From Chara braunii (Eukaryota; Streptophyta; Charophyceae; Charales; Characeae), in contig BFEA01000561.1 in NCBI GenBank assembly GCA_003427395.1, positions 431,484 to 452,562 on the forward strand: a stretch of DNA of 21,079 bases, read 5' to 3'. Below, one piece after another: positions 8,242-16,919 of the stretch. The notes beneath the pieces are model-generated. The model saw only the letters and a list, made by a program, of their open reading frames with translations. It was not told the DNA's origin and ran no database searches. Made by a program: the position numbers and the translations under genes. Numbering within the stretch: position 1 is the stretch's first letter; each line of letters starts with the position of its first letter.

Positions 8242-9370
8242 TCATCCATTCATTCACCATTAACACGTCAACCTTGTCAAGATCAGAGATAGAGAGAGAA
8301 AAATCCTACACATTAGCATCGGCAAGACATTCATTTCATGAAACAACCTTCATCGACTTTCTCGTTTTGAAAATCCTTGCCCCGCAAGATCCTGAAAACG
8401 GTAGTGCAAACAAAAGACGAAATATAGAGACGCATTCATACGCATGCAACCATGGCAGTTCATGCACAAATAGTCACCATCCATCCATTCATACATCCAC
8501 AAAAAGAAAGTGAGAGAGAGAGAGAGAGGAGAAGGGAATATACACACGCTCAATTGAGAAAGAAAATTGACATCTCGCCATGTAACTTAGTTCCAAATAT
8601 GAGAAGAAGAAGAGGAAAAAACGCAAAAACTTATGCTCTTGAGTTATGGCCCCAGGCCATTTAACCAACCATCAACACATCTCACCTCCCTCAAGCACTG
8701 GCAATCCCAACCGCCACGTACCCAACGCTAAACCTCAACGACTGTGACCCTGTCCACTCAACTACCACGCAGTTTCGCCCAGATCCTACAATCCGTCTCA
8801 ACGACGTGGCGTACAATCCCGCAAAGTTGCAGCCGACTCGTTAGGACTTTTTGACTCGGAGGACCTTCTTACGTGTAGACAAAGGCGGGAATGGAGGTCG
8901 GGAAGTAGTATAGACTCTAGAGCAAGATCAAGATTCAACAGAAGCAAGAAGAAAGAAAGAGCGTGAAGGGAGGGGGAAGAAGACAGTTGCAGTTTACCGA
9001 TGATAATGCGAAGAAATTGACCAAGGTAGCAAGGAAAGGCTTCATGCAAGAATGTGGCGCAAATGCATGCAAAATGAAAAAGGCACCAAACAGTTACGCG
9101 AAGTACTAGTGAAGTTGTGCCTAATCCCTAAAGCCGAATTGAAATTGAAAAGTTGAAAAAAAAATCTACGTGCAAGTTCTCAGGCGTGTGAATACCTACG
9201 TCGACTCATATTCTTTCATCAATTAACACAAAATTCACGAGACTTACAGGGACCTCCCCAAAATGTATATGCAAAAGGAGAGGACTCGTTGCAAAGTATT
9301 CCAATGGACACCTGTGATCCCTGGATTTCAATAACTTGAAAGAGAAAACGATTTTTGAGCGCTCTTGCTA
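8242..9370. other. Intergenic-like stretch, purine-rich
   Basis: Contains CATC/CATT-rich low complexity (8236-8270, 8475-8500) and a (GA)n run at 8512-8528. Some short frames are open on both strands (for example minus 8798-9049), but none has a domain I recognise. No repeat family identified. Confidence 0.4.
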
Positions 9371-9425
9371 AGGCGTGGGTAAATCTTACGTAAAAGTACA
9401 ACAGTTGCAAGGAAAATTGCAGAAA

Positions 9426-10004
9426 ATGAAGGGAGAGGATTGGTCGGCGTGTCCCATCCGTCAAGGGTCATCAAGGACAAGCCTTGCGAAACAGCATTGG
9501 GTTAATACAACCAATATTATCAATCAATGTGGACCGCAAAAACTTGAACCTCAACATCACCATTTGTTGGAAATGCAATCTGGACCGGGTAGAGGAACTA
9601 AAACTAGATTATATCAACCTGGTCGCCAAAAAAAAGAGGGGCTCAAAAGCTCGTTCATGCACAAAAGTTGGTGCGTCACAGGGAGGAAGGAAGCTAGCGC
9701 AGAGAGGACTTTACTGCCCTGTGACGCCCCAACCTCATGCCCGACGCGACTTCCTGATTGGAGCGAGAGTGGGCCTGGAAGTGTGTTAAGGGGGTGCGCC
9801 AAGGATTTTAGGAAAGTGGGGATGGAGTCCCAGGTTGGAATGGAGATCTCCTGTGACAAGTTTCAGGAATACGAATGCAAGAGGGCATGTGCGGGTCGAA
9901 GTCCTGTTTTGCGCTTCGGAGCTACCGCCTTCGTTGGTTCCGTTGTCTGGGTCGGACTTGTATCTGGTGTCCCGCCGGGACGCTATGACTATCTCGCTGG
10001 CTGA
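9426..10004 (+). CDS. Longest open frame, unrecognised
   Basis: Open from about 9375, with the first ATG at 9426, to a TGA at 10002-10004: about 192 residues from the Met. The composition is basic and Gly/Ser/Cys-rich with a short hydrophobic stretch near the C-terminus (FGATAFVGSVVWVGLVSG). I see no domain. In random sequence of this size an open frame this long is unusual but not impossible. The 3' half lies inside a region that could be an LTR starting TGTGACGCC at 9720, in which case the ORF is incidental. Confidence 0.22.
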   Translation: MKGEDWSACPIRQGSSRTSLAKQHWVNTTNIINQCGPQKLEPQHHHLLEMQSGPGRGTKTRLYQPGRQKKEGLKSSFMHKSWCVTGRKEASAERTLLPCDAPTSCPTRLPDWSESGPGSVLRGCAKDFRKVGMESQVGMEISCDKFQEYECKRACAGRSPVLRFGATAFVGSVVWVGLVSGVPPGRYDYLAG

Positions 10005-10178
10005 TCACCTATCGGTGTCAAACATCGCAGGTCTCGGAATCTGACATGGCCGGTTGTGCGCCCATCGTTCTTCCTCGGAGCGCATTCCTTGGATGAAGCC
10101 GAAGGTTCAGTAATCGTGGTCTCGTAGGCACTCCGAGCACGGGGGTTGGGGCCAGTAGGGAGTGATTGTGCGCCAGGG

Positions 10179-10185
10179 TATAAAG
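10179..10185 (+). promoter_or_regulatory. TATA-box-like sequence
   Basis: TATAAAG in a GC-richer setting, about 460 bp downstream of TGTGACGCCCC (9720) and about 150 bp upstream of the hAT-like MITE. If the segment is a solo LTR, this would be its core promoter. Without a mapped transcript it is only a motif. Confidence 0.25.
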
Positions 10186-10328
10186 GTCAGGTAGTGAAAG
10201 GGAAGGATGCAGTGATAGGGAGGGAATTCGGTCCCAATAATAATGATTCTGGGTTCCCCGACGAAGTGACATGTGTACGAGCTAGGGCAGCCTGAGAGAT
10301 GGGCGATACGTCCCAAAGCCTGATCAAT

Positions 10329-10336
10329 ATCCCACT
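10329..10336. repeat. Left target-site duplication of the MITE
   Basis: ATCCCACT, identical to 10693-10700 on the other side of the element. Perfect identity suggests a fairly recent insertion. Confidence 0.88.
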
Positions 10337-10692
10337 CTGTGTAGCACACCGAACATGTTCGGAGCTTATCCGAACGTCCGAACATGTGCGGGTGTTCGGC
10401 CGAACACCACCCGAACGTGTTCGGCCGAACATATTCAAAAAAATAAATAAATAAATTTGTTTTTGATTTTTAAATCGAGTTTGATTACAAATTTGACCAT
10501 ACCTCCAAGGTAAAAGTTGTTTGTATTATTATTTTACATAATATATATTGTTTTTAGATTTTTTGGAGAACTTTTTTGTTTTTGATTTTTTAAAATATTT
10601 TTATGTTCGCGTTCGGAGAGTTTCGGCGCTCGTTCGCGTTCGGTGCCTAACGTTCGGGTTCGGTCACCGAACCCGAACACGATGCTACACAG
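10337..10692. mobile_element. hAT-like MITE with an intact 8-bp target duplication
   Basis: A 356-bp non-coding element with perfect 10-bp terminal repeats, CTGTGTAGCA at the left and TGCTACACAG at the right. Similarity continues inward as GTTCGG-rich sequence. ATCCCACT directly flanks both ends (10329-10336 and 10693-10700). An 8-bp duplication is the hallmark of hAT transposition. About fifteen CCGAAC/GTTCGG motifs crowd both subterminal regions, several fused into perfect palindromes (CCGAACATGTTCGG at 10349, GTGTTCGGCCGAACAC at 10392), as expected for transposase binding sites. The centre is AT-rich. The element has no transposase and would be moved in trans. Confidence 0.88.
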
Positions 10693-10700
10693 ATCCCACT
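10693..10700. repeat. Right target-site duplication of the MITE
   Basis: ATCCCACT, matching 10329-10336. Confidence 0.88.
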
Positions 10701-11404
10701 CACAAATGCGTTCGTTCCCTGTTAAGTAGGGAAATTCTGGAGATTCCCCCCTCGATCGTGTAGACAAACAAGAGTGTTCCCAATATTCCCGGAATTTCCA
10801 ATCCCTCAGACACTCTCGATCGGTGATAAAAAAAGGGATTTGGATATTCATACTGCAGGATGGGCAGAAATTCAGACATTCGGGAAGTAGGCCGAGTACA
10901 GGTTTTGCAGACACGCGTGTAAGTAACGACCTTCCTCGACTGGGTTTACACGTGAGTGCACAAGACCTGTTCGTCGTCCGGGTGGGTAAAGACCAGCATC
11001 TCTTAACCGATACGCACGGGCTTGTCAACCCAAAGGTGGGCAATCCTATTGTGAGACAGACATCTAATCGTCTAGCATGCCCATCTAGTCATACTCAGAC
11101 AGGAAAACATCAAACATTTATGCATCCAGCTCCAAACACATACACTCATAAACAAAAAGAAGTCGATCAATTTTTTGGTCATTGGCCCGGGGATCACAGA
11201 AAATTCGATCATAGGTGACCAATCAATCGGATTGCTGATTCAAACCGAAAGAGAAGGGAAGTTGGGGAGACAGTCACACATCAGTCTATGAGAAGAAACA
11301 AAGAAAAAATCCGAGATGCCGATCCAAAAGGACAAGGGCGACTTGCACCAGATACCCAAAATTATTCAGAGGGATAGAAGAAGAACACCATCACAACACA
11401 TCCC

Positions 11405-11452
<48 letters not shown>

Positions 11453-12550
11453 ACAACATCCCGATGCGGCCAGTGGGTTCGCCCGTGCACAACAGTCCGT
11501 TGCGGCTCCACGTCAACCCTGCATGCCCAGCACCAGCTCGTCGGATCGCGCAACTCTCTACTCACCTTCCAGCACTTGCTCGTTAGCCGATCCTCTCGAC
11601 CACGCTAACTTCCAAATTTATAGAGAGCGAGTTAATCGCGCTTGCAGAATGTATAACATGCATACTTGCGCGAGATATTCGGGATTGTGCCTGAGTGGGA
11701 AGAAGGGAGGAGGAAGAAAGTGCCTATGACTGCATGGGCAGGCCGCGGCGTGGGGGACGTAGCCACATTCCACAGATTGATCCGGTTATGCGAGCATTCA
11801 GGCCAATAGGACAGGGGGAGAATAATGCTCGCACACGGGGGCCACAAAAGATATCAGAACGAGAGGATTATGGTTGCAATCACGCTCGCCAAAACAAAAA
11901 TTACAGTTACACGCAAGATTAAGGCGTGGAAAAGTCAGAGCACGGATCCTGATGCGGCAAAGCATGCGCAAGCAAGAAGCGTCGTGCAACAAAATCGCGA
12001 TGTACCTAAATTCCTAGCCTAAATCCTAATTACAGAAAGAAATTTTGAGAGAAGAAAATTCTGAGAGCCCACAGGGGTTTGACATTAGTTAAAAATTCAA
12101 AAAGATTTTCTCCGCGCCGAAGTTCTTATTTCCTACAACAGAACAAGAAAGAAGCTATGACAACAATTATCCTTCGCGTTCGCTAAGGCGTGATCAACTA
12201 CCAACCGTCATAGGACTATCCTGACCTCGATTCCGAAAAACAAGAAAAGCAAGGGTACCCATGCAATCCAGCGGGCCATCCCGATTCATCCTCCGAAGTA
12301 GCGTTGCGCAGAAAGTCGCGCGATCACAGAAAACAGTTCGTCACAGCCCCACCGATCTTTTGTGTTACATCGGAATGGGATGAGATTTCTACTACATACA
12401 CCATGTTTCATTTGGCGGCCAAATCAAAGGCCGACGAGGCAGTCTTGCCACCCACGAATAAACACTGGCGTCCAATCCCCTGGCTTCACAAGGCAATCAA
12501 TGATGCAGTATCCCCTGCTTGAATGTTTATTTATGTATTGCTTTCAAAAA
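10701..12550. other. Long stretch without a recognised gene
   Basis: Several ORFs of 65-137 codons occur on both strands (for example plus 10823-11218 and 12304-12522), but none shows a domain, consistent strand bias or splice context that I can defend. The plus frame at 10880-11100 (VSNDLPRLGLHVSAQDLFVVRVGK) is the least noise-like. The region also holds a (TC)n array. Confidence 0.35.
11406..11450. repeat. (TC)n microsatellite
   Basis: Pure TC array of about 45 nt. The Leu-Ser repeat in the overlapping ORF comes from it. Confidence 0.98.
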
Positions 12551-12551
12551 C

Positions 12552-12590
12552 GGGATGCTGGACAGAGTTTCCAGCTGGTGCTTCTAGATC
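12552..12590 (-). repeat. Structured hairpin repeat, copy k (minus strand)
   Basis: On the minus strand GCTGGA-AACTCTG-TCCAGC (12557-12575) is followed by ATCCCG and preceded by AGCACCA, matching the 3' part of the two-hairpin repeat. The stem is perfect although four of the seven loop bases differ from the type sequence. Hairpin 1 is not preserved. Confidence 0.6.
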
Positions 12591-12733
12591 AGAGTCATCT
12601 CTGTAGAACAAAGAAACATGTGTTTTTTTGCCGATTTGAAAACTCGGTTGTGACAACAACGTATTTACCCCCTCAAAAAGAGAAGACGAACCAGCCCGAA
12701 TTTGGTCAATCCAACCCACACGCAAATTGAGAA

Positions 12734-12838
12734 ATGGACCAGACTATGACGGAGGTCGAGGCCGGCGGCGGAGCGCTACCGGGAGCTGCCGGGAGCGCTC
12801 CGCCGCCCGATGTTTGGACGCGACGGCGAGCTTCGAGG
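12734..12838 (+). CDS. Possible first exon, Ala/Gly/Pro-rich
   Basis: ATGGACCAG in a good initiation context (G at -3, G at +4) opens a frame (MDQTMTEVEAGGGALPGAAG...) that ends at a TGA overlapping AG|GTGAGG, a strong donor-like site. An exon ending at about 12837 is therefore plausible. Codons 10-25 coincide with a GC-rich perfect inverted repeat. The local rise in GC fits a gene start. No partner exon can be joined with confidence, and I recognise no protein. Confidence 0.28.
12764..12807. other. Strong GC-rich hairpin, 14-bp perfect stem
   Basis: GGCGGCGGAGCGCT (12764-12777) pairs perfectly with AGCGCTCCGCCGCC (12794-12807). Between them CCGG-GAGCTG-CCGG can add a 4-bp inner stem. It lies 30 nt after a candidate start codon, so in a transcript it would be a very stable structure near the 5' end. 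Confidence 0.9.
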
Positions 12839-12890
12839 TGAGGGCAGGAAACGAAGAGCCGTTGGGGCGTTGTGACGACAACTGTGACAC

Positions 12891-13086
12891 GAGGAGGAGG
12901 TGGGAGAGGGATCATGGGTTATGGAGGAGCAGGATAGTGGTGTCTGGGCATTGCTGAAGGTCCTTCTGTTTGCTGCTTCTGTTACGTGCTTGCTCGCATT
13001 GTGGAAGAATATGGGGGTAACGCATTTCTCATCAAGGTCTCGGTGGAGAGGGGGAAGGCCGCTGGAGGGAGTAAGGGGAGGTAGGT
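12891..13086 (+). CDS. Possible exon with one membrane segment
   Basis: The frame reads VMEEQDSGVWALLKVLLFAASVTCLLALWKNMG and stays open to a TAG at 13084-13086. About 20 hydrophobic residues between Trp-bounded ends, followed by a basic segment, resemble a signal anchor (N-in type II). It could follow the exon at 12734 after a very short intron, or have its own start at the first Met (12921). GGGGTAACG at about 13014 is a poor donor. No family is recognised. Confidence 0.25.
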
Positions 13087-13374
13087 AGGGTTCCATGGGT
13101 TGGAGGAAGAGGGTTACAAGGAAGACGGGGGGAGGAGGAATGCGGGAGAAAGATCTTTTATAGGTGGGCGATGTCTGCGACGAGGACATCCCCTCATCTC
13201 TTTGGGCTACCTGCGAGGGGCGGCTGGTGGGCTCAGTGGTTTAGTCTCGCAACGTGGTTTGGAGTGTTGCGACGACAATCCTAGCTACGGTCCTGCTATG
13301 TTCATCGTTCGGTCTATTGGGTGGGTTGACTGGTTATCAATCACAGGCGGCCGAGTTGCTTGAGAGTTGATGAA

Positions 13375-13430
13375 GGAGGAGGTGAGGTTCAAAGAGAGGG
13401 GGGGTGCGTTTAAGGATGTCAAGGGTAAGT
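13375..13430 (+). CDS. Possible short exon ending in a strong splice donor
   Basis: ATGAAGGAGGAGG opens a charged frame (MKEEVRFKERGGAFKDVKG) that reaches AAGG|GTAAGTTG, the best donor-like sequence in the window, at about 13424. The 600 bp that follow are T-rich and stop-filled, as expected of an intron. It may belong with the two upstream exon candidates as one split gene. Confidence 0.25.
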
Positions 13431-14060
13431 TGTGTTTTCCTCTTCAGTTTCGTAGTCATGATTTTATGATGACCTTGATGCGATTCTTAATGATGTGATT
13501 CTTAGATATTTTGGCTTGTTTCGATACCTATTAGGTTTTCTAACCTAGAATTTTCGATAAATTACGAACATATATCTGAGGTCTGCAAATCAAGATTAAT
13601 TTGAGATTAATCTTTATTTCCTTTTCTTGATATGGGAACTTCTGACAAAAATTATTGGATGACATTTCTGACTTTTTAGTTGATCTTGATCGGTAGCTCG
13701 TAATTTTTTCGTTGATTTTGCGTCTGGTTTTAGAATCGTTTCGGTTTTTCCGACTTGGTGTTTCCTAATCTACTGTCTGAACGATTCCTTGAACCTTGGG
13801 GTTCTAGAAATTAGAGTCGAAAGTCCTTTTGGACATCAGAGTTGATTCCCTATTTTGTTCCAATTTTCAATTTCTAAAAGTATGCTTTCGAACTAATTTT
13901 CCATTTGAAAAAAATCTCTGTCTGCAATTTCATCTTCCTAGCCTTGATTACTGTCGCTGTAACAAGTTGATTCTGATTGACTTTTTTGTTAATTGTGTTC
14001 CAATGTTTGCCTGGGTCCTTGTGTCGTATATTTGCGTCTTCCTTTGCAATTTGTGGGGTT
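13431..14060. other. T-rich, intron-like stretch
   Basis: A clear compositional switch from GC-rich purine sequence to T-rich sequence with stops in all plus frames, directly after a GTAAGTTG donor-like site. It recalls U-rich plant-lineage introns. It ends near 14060, where G-rich sequence resumes. No repeat or RNA recognised. Confidence 0.4.
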
Positions 14061-14736
14061 CTCCTTTACGGTTGGAGCCCCTCCCCGTGAGGGTTTCACA
14101 AGGTGGGAGGTGTTATCCTTGGAGGGGAGAGGCGGTTTTGAGGGATTGTCTTTTTCTGGGCCAGGCTGATTTAGGGTCGGAGCAGCTCTGGCGGTTGGGG
14201 AGAGAAGACAAGGGGTGAAGCTGCTTACAGCACGATGTGAGGATGAGAGGGCTGCCTTGCCTGGAGGGGGTGGGGCAGAGGGAAAGGGGGATCTTGAGCC
14301 TGTGAGGTATGCTCTAGGGGGATTTGTATGCCTTTTAGGGGGTTGAAGTGTCCGTTTACAGGCTGTTCCGAACTGAGGCCGAGAGGAGAGGGAGTGCCTC
14401 TCGGTGGGGGCAGCGTAGGTACAGGGGGGTTGTTTTTTGAGGGAAGGAGTAACTTCGATGGTCACACAGTGAGTGTGTTGTGGAGTCCCGGATGAACGTC
14501 AAAACCTATATCAGAAGAGAGGATAATTTTTTCCTCTCCTGACTAATTCTCTATTTGAAGAATTTATGTCTTAAATTTGGAATTCGTATTCTGATTTTGT
14601 GCGTAGAAATTTTCCAACAATTTTTTTTTTCTCTCAAGTAATTCGTCTTGGTTATCCTCGATGTGGTTTTTGTAAACAAAAAGGGGAAGGTCGAATTAGC
14701 GGCAGGAGGGAAGTGGGGGGGCTCACTCAGAAGAAG

Positions 14737-15134
14737 GATCGGCGGTTCAGGGTGGTAAGTCTAACTAGAAGGGTGGGCTGGGACGACATTGGCCGGTGCT
14801 GGAGCATTTGCTCTGTGACCAGGGGAGTTGAGGCCATTGAAGTTATGCCGAGGGTGGAAGGCATAACTATCTTGCCCGACGTAGCTGTTGCCGGGGCGGT
14901 GACCCTGTAACCTTTTGAGGGGCCTTACAGTTAAGAGAGTTGTCGCGGGGGAAAGGCAGTCTCTGTCCGTCAAAAACAGTTAGGTCGGTACTGGGGCAGT
15001 TTGTGTTGCCTTGTAACCCTAGCAAGGGGGTATGAGATCTAATGATTTCTGGTAAGAGGACTGAAAGCCTGATCGGCGTGTCCTTCATCTGTGGTGAGGG
15101 TAGGTGAATCACATGGATTGTTAGTGGTTCTAGT
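14737..15134. repeat. Tandem repeat of about 490-bp period, unit 1
   Basis: Matches unit 2 (15225-15625) in the same order over about 400 bp at roughly 80% identity: CAGGGTGGT, ACATTGGCCGGTGCTGGAGCA, GTTATGCCGAGGGTGGAAGG, GCGGTGACCCTGTAACC, CCGTCAAAAA, GGGGCAGTTTGTGTTGCCTT, CCTAGCAAGGGGGT. The two units are shifted by 489-491 bp. Short ORFs differ between units, so the conservation is not obviously protein-coding. Confidence 0.88.
14842..14867. other. Perfect 8-bp hairpin conserved in unit 1
   Basis: GTTATGCC-GAGGGTGGAA-GGCATAAC. The identical 26-nt block recurs in unit 2 at 15332-15357 while its flanks have diverged (ATCTTGCCC versus AACCTCGTT). Confidence 0.85.
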
Positions 15135-15224
15135 TCTCGTCCCTTTTCCTTTTGCTTTTTTAATGGGAAGGCGAAAGTCAGAAGTATGGTTTGGAAGGAA
15201 TTTTGGGTGGCCTCGTGCAGGAGA

Positions 15225-15625
15225 GGAAGGGTGGCTCAGGGTGGTCAGTCTACTAGAAGGGGGGGGTGGGGCGACATTGGCCGGTGCTGGAGCAGTGGCT
15301 CTGTGACCAGGAGGAGCCTGAGGCCTTTGGAGTTATGCCGAGGGTGGAAGGCATAACAACCTCGTTCAACGTAGCTGATGCTGGGGCGGTGACCCTGTAA
15401 CCCGGTAGGGGGTTGTGCAGCTAAGGAGGTTGTCGAGGGAGGAAGACACCTCCTGTCCGTCAAAAAACAGTCAGTTCGGTGCTGGGGCAGTTTGTGTTGC
15501 CTTGTCACCCTAGCAAGGGGGTGTGAGAACTGGCGACTTCTGGTACGAGGACTAAAAGCCTGTGCGGCGGTTTCTTGCCTGCAGTGAGGGTTTGAGTTGG
15601 ATTGTGGTGGTTATTTTTTCTGAAT
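15225..15625. repeat. Tandem repeat of about 490-bp period, unit 2
   Basis: Second, diverged unit. The segment joining the units (15135-15224) shows little similarity to the sequence before unit 1, so the duplicated core is about 400 bp within a longer period. Confidence 0.88.
15332..15357. other. Perfect 8-bp hairpin conserved in unit 2
   Basis: Same 26-nt hairpin as at 14842-14867, with stem and loop both unchanged. Confidence 0.85.
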
Positions 15626-15841
15626 CTTAGCCTATCTCATGATGAAAGTTTTAGGAGTATTCAAAGTGCTTCTGTGGTTTGCCATTTTGACTTGGTAAGT
15701 GCAGCTTGAGTAGCCTAGCAATAGGTTAGCAGTTATCCATGTCTTTCCTAATTTTTCTAGAATCTCTTCAAAGTTTTCAGCTTGTTCCTAGCCGAAGCCG
15801 GGTAATGGCCCTGGTATTTCAAATCATTTGTATAATTCTAT

Positions 15842-15898
15842 ATGGGATGCTGGGCCCGGTTCCCAGCACGTGTTGCTCCCCACGAATAGATTGGAGCA
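15842..15898 (-). repeat. Structured two-hairpin repeat, copy c (minus strand)
   Basis: On the minus strand TGCTCC...GGGAGCA forms hairpin 1 (6 bp or more), then ACACGT, then GCTGGG-AACCGGG-CCCAGC (15849-15867) and ATCCCA. The last stem pair is G-C instead of the usual A-T: both sides changed and pairing is kept. A T run (15924-15907 read on minus) lies directly upstream. Confidence 0.75.
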
Positions 15899-15906
15899 TT
15901 TGTCCC

Positions 15907-15960
15907 AANAAAAAAAAAAAAAAAGCAAAAATTAGGGAGGGGGAAATGAAAAAAAAAAAA
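15907..15960. repeat. Two poly-A runs, the first with an ambiguous base
   Basis: A run of about 18 nt with N at 15909, then a second run at 15949-15960. The N marks uncertain homopolymer length in the assembly. Confidence 0.95.
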
Positions 15961-16040
15961 CAAAACATTTTGATAATGTCATTTCTTCTTCTTTTCTTTT
16001 CCAGACAAACAGGCCCAGTACCCAAGACTGGATTACTCAA

Positions 16041-16170
16041 GCCGGGAAACGAGCCCACCATCTCTCATAAAAAATGGGCAACCAGCTGGGCTGCACAAGG
16101 CACTGCGGACAAGCCCAACCCTTGGTCGCAAAGATGAAAACCCGCCAAAACATCCCAAAACGAAAATAGT
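16041..16170 (+). repeat. Diverged structured repeat, copy j
   Basis: GCCGGG-AAACGAG-CCCACC at 16041-16059 (two stem mismatches, 7-nt loop). The downstream sequence aligns loosely with that of copy i (CATAAAA, CCAGCT, AAGGCACTGCGG) and ends in AGTGAAACCCT. A pyrimidine tract ending in TTTTCCAG (about 15978-16004), which also resembles a splice acceptor, precedes it. An open plus frame covers it (PVPKTGLLKPGNEPTISHKK). Confidence 0.5.
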
Positions 16171-16230
16171 GAAACCCTAATTATGGCACAACACAAACCT
16201 AATCTAACCTGATGTTGCTGTACTTCTGTA

Positions 16231-16374
16231 GCCGGGAAATGGGCCCGGCGTCCCGCACAAAAGTTAGTGGTCCCAGGCTCCCAGCAATGAGTGAGGCACT
16301 TCGGCCAAGCCGGAAATCGAGTCTTTGACCACTACAGATTGTGAAACCCTTTTTTTTTTTTTTTTTTTTTTTTT
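16231..16374 (+). repeat. Diverged structured repeat, copy i, with poly-T
   Basis: GCCGGG-AAATGGG-CCCGGC (16231-16249) is a perfect stem carrying two changed pairs relative to the type sequence, then GTCCCG. The body aligns with copy j to TGTGAAACCCT, after which a 25-nt T run occupies 16350-16374. TAGTGGTC (about 16265) and GACCACTA (about 16327) form an 8-bp inverted pair within it. Confidence 0.6.
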
Positions 16375-16475
16375 GATAATGAAAATTTTTTTGCAGAAGA
16401 ATTTGGACGAGGCCGGGGCCCTCACAATTCTACCCGGGGTTATCCTGGCAGCCTCAGCCAGTTTTGCTTACAAGC

Positions 16476-16529
16476 CTAGCTCGACTACCTGCCTATCTGA
16501 TCCTAGTTCGACTATCTGCTTATCTGATC
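16476..16529. repeat. 27-bp tandem duplication
   Basis: CTAGCTCGACTACCTGCCTA plus seven bases at 16476 is repeated at 16503 with three C-to-T-type changes. It lies directly upstream of the hairpin array. Confidence 0.88.
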
Positions 16530-16548
16530 CACACACCACGTCTAAAAT

Positions 16549-16705
16549 GCTGGAAACCAGGTCCAGCGTCCTGTTTTTTGGATAAGTTCCAGTAGACCGT
16601 GTGCTGGAAACCAGGTCCAGCGACCCTTTCATTCTGAAGGTTTAGCAGTAAGTAAGATGATAAATTCCAGTGATCCCTATGCTGGAAACCGGGTCCAGCG
16701 TCCCA
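16549..16705 (+). repeat. Array of three structured-repeat hairpins (copies d, e, f)
   Basis: GCTGGA-AACCAGG-TCCAGC at 16549-16567 and 16603-16621, and GCTGGA-AACCGGG-TCCAGC at 16681-16699; all three stems are perfect. Units e and f also share the preceding block GATAARTTCCAGTRRWCC, so they are tandem copies spaced 54 and 78 bp. Hairpin 1 is absent here. The array lies about 220 bp beyond the stop codon of the LINE ORF on the opposite strand. Confidence 0.82.
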
Positions 16706-16919
16706 TTACTACTGTCTTCTGTTCTAAAAAGAAGCTTGTTGATTCTCTATCCACTTACCAAAGGAACCATCCCTTTCTCTTAAACAACTGCTTTAAATGC
16801 TAAAGAACCTCCTCCTGTGGGCAGGAGTACCCTTCAGTCGAAATTTCGACCGCCTGATAAGAGTGATAAAACTAGTCTCCCCCTTTTGAGCTTTTCTATC
16901 ACTTGTCTAAACCTGTATC

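Noticed and set aside
10534-11043. 169-codon minus-strand ORF
   Set aside because: It starts upstream of and runs into the hAT-like MITE. Its distal third is MITE sequence and the rest has no recognisable domain.
13220-13290. tRNA-like segment (GGGCTCAGTGGTTTAGTC, then TCGCAA...TTGCGA)
   Set aside because: The start resembles an A box and D arm and there is a 6-bp stem, but the loop is 14 nt and no B box or T arm follows at a proper distance.
14940-15110. Box C/D snoRNA in the 490-bp repeat
   Set aside because: AATGATTT and CTGA in unit 1 loosely fit boxes C and D, but both are lost in unit 2 and no terminal stem is present.
16231-16341. tRNA-derived SINE reading of copies i and j
   Set aside because: On the minus strand TGGCCGAAGTG resembles an A box and GACTCGATTTCC a B box, but they are in the wrong order and spacing for a pol III promoter.
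16549-16705. CRISPR array
   Set aside because: Only three units with unequal spacing (54 and 78 bp), flanks that are themselves repeated, and a eukaryotic setting.
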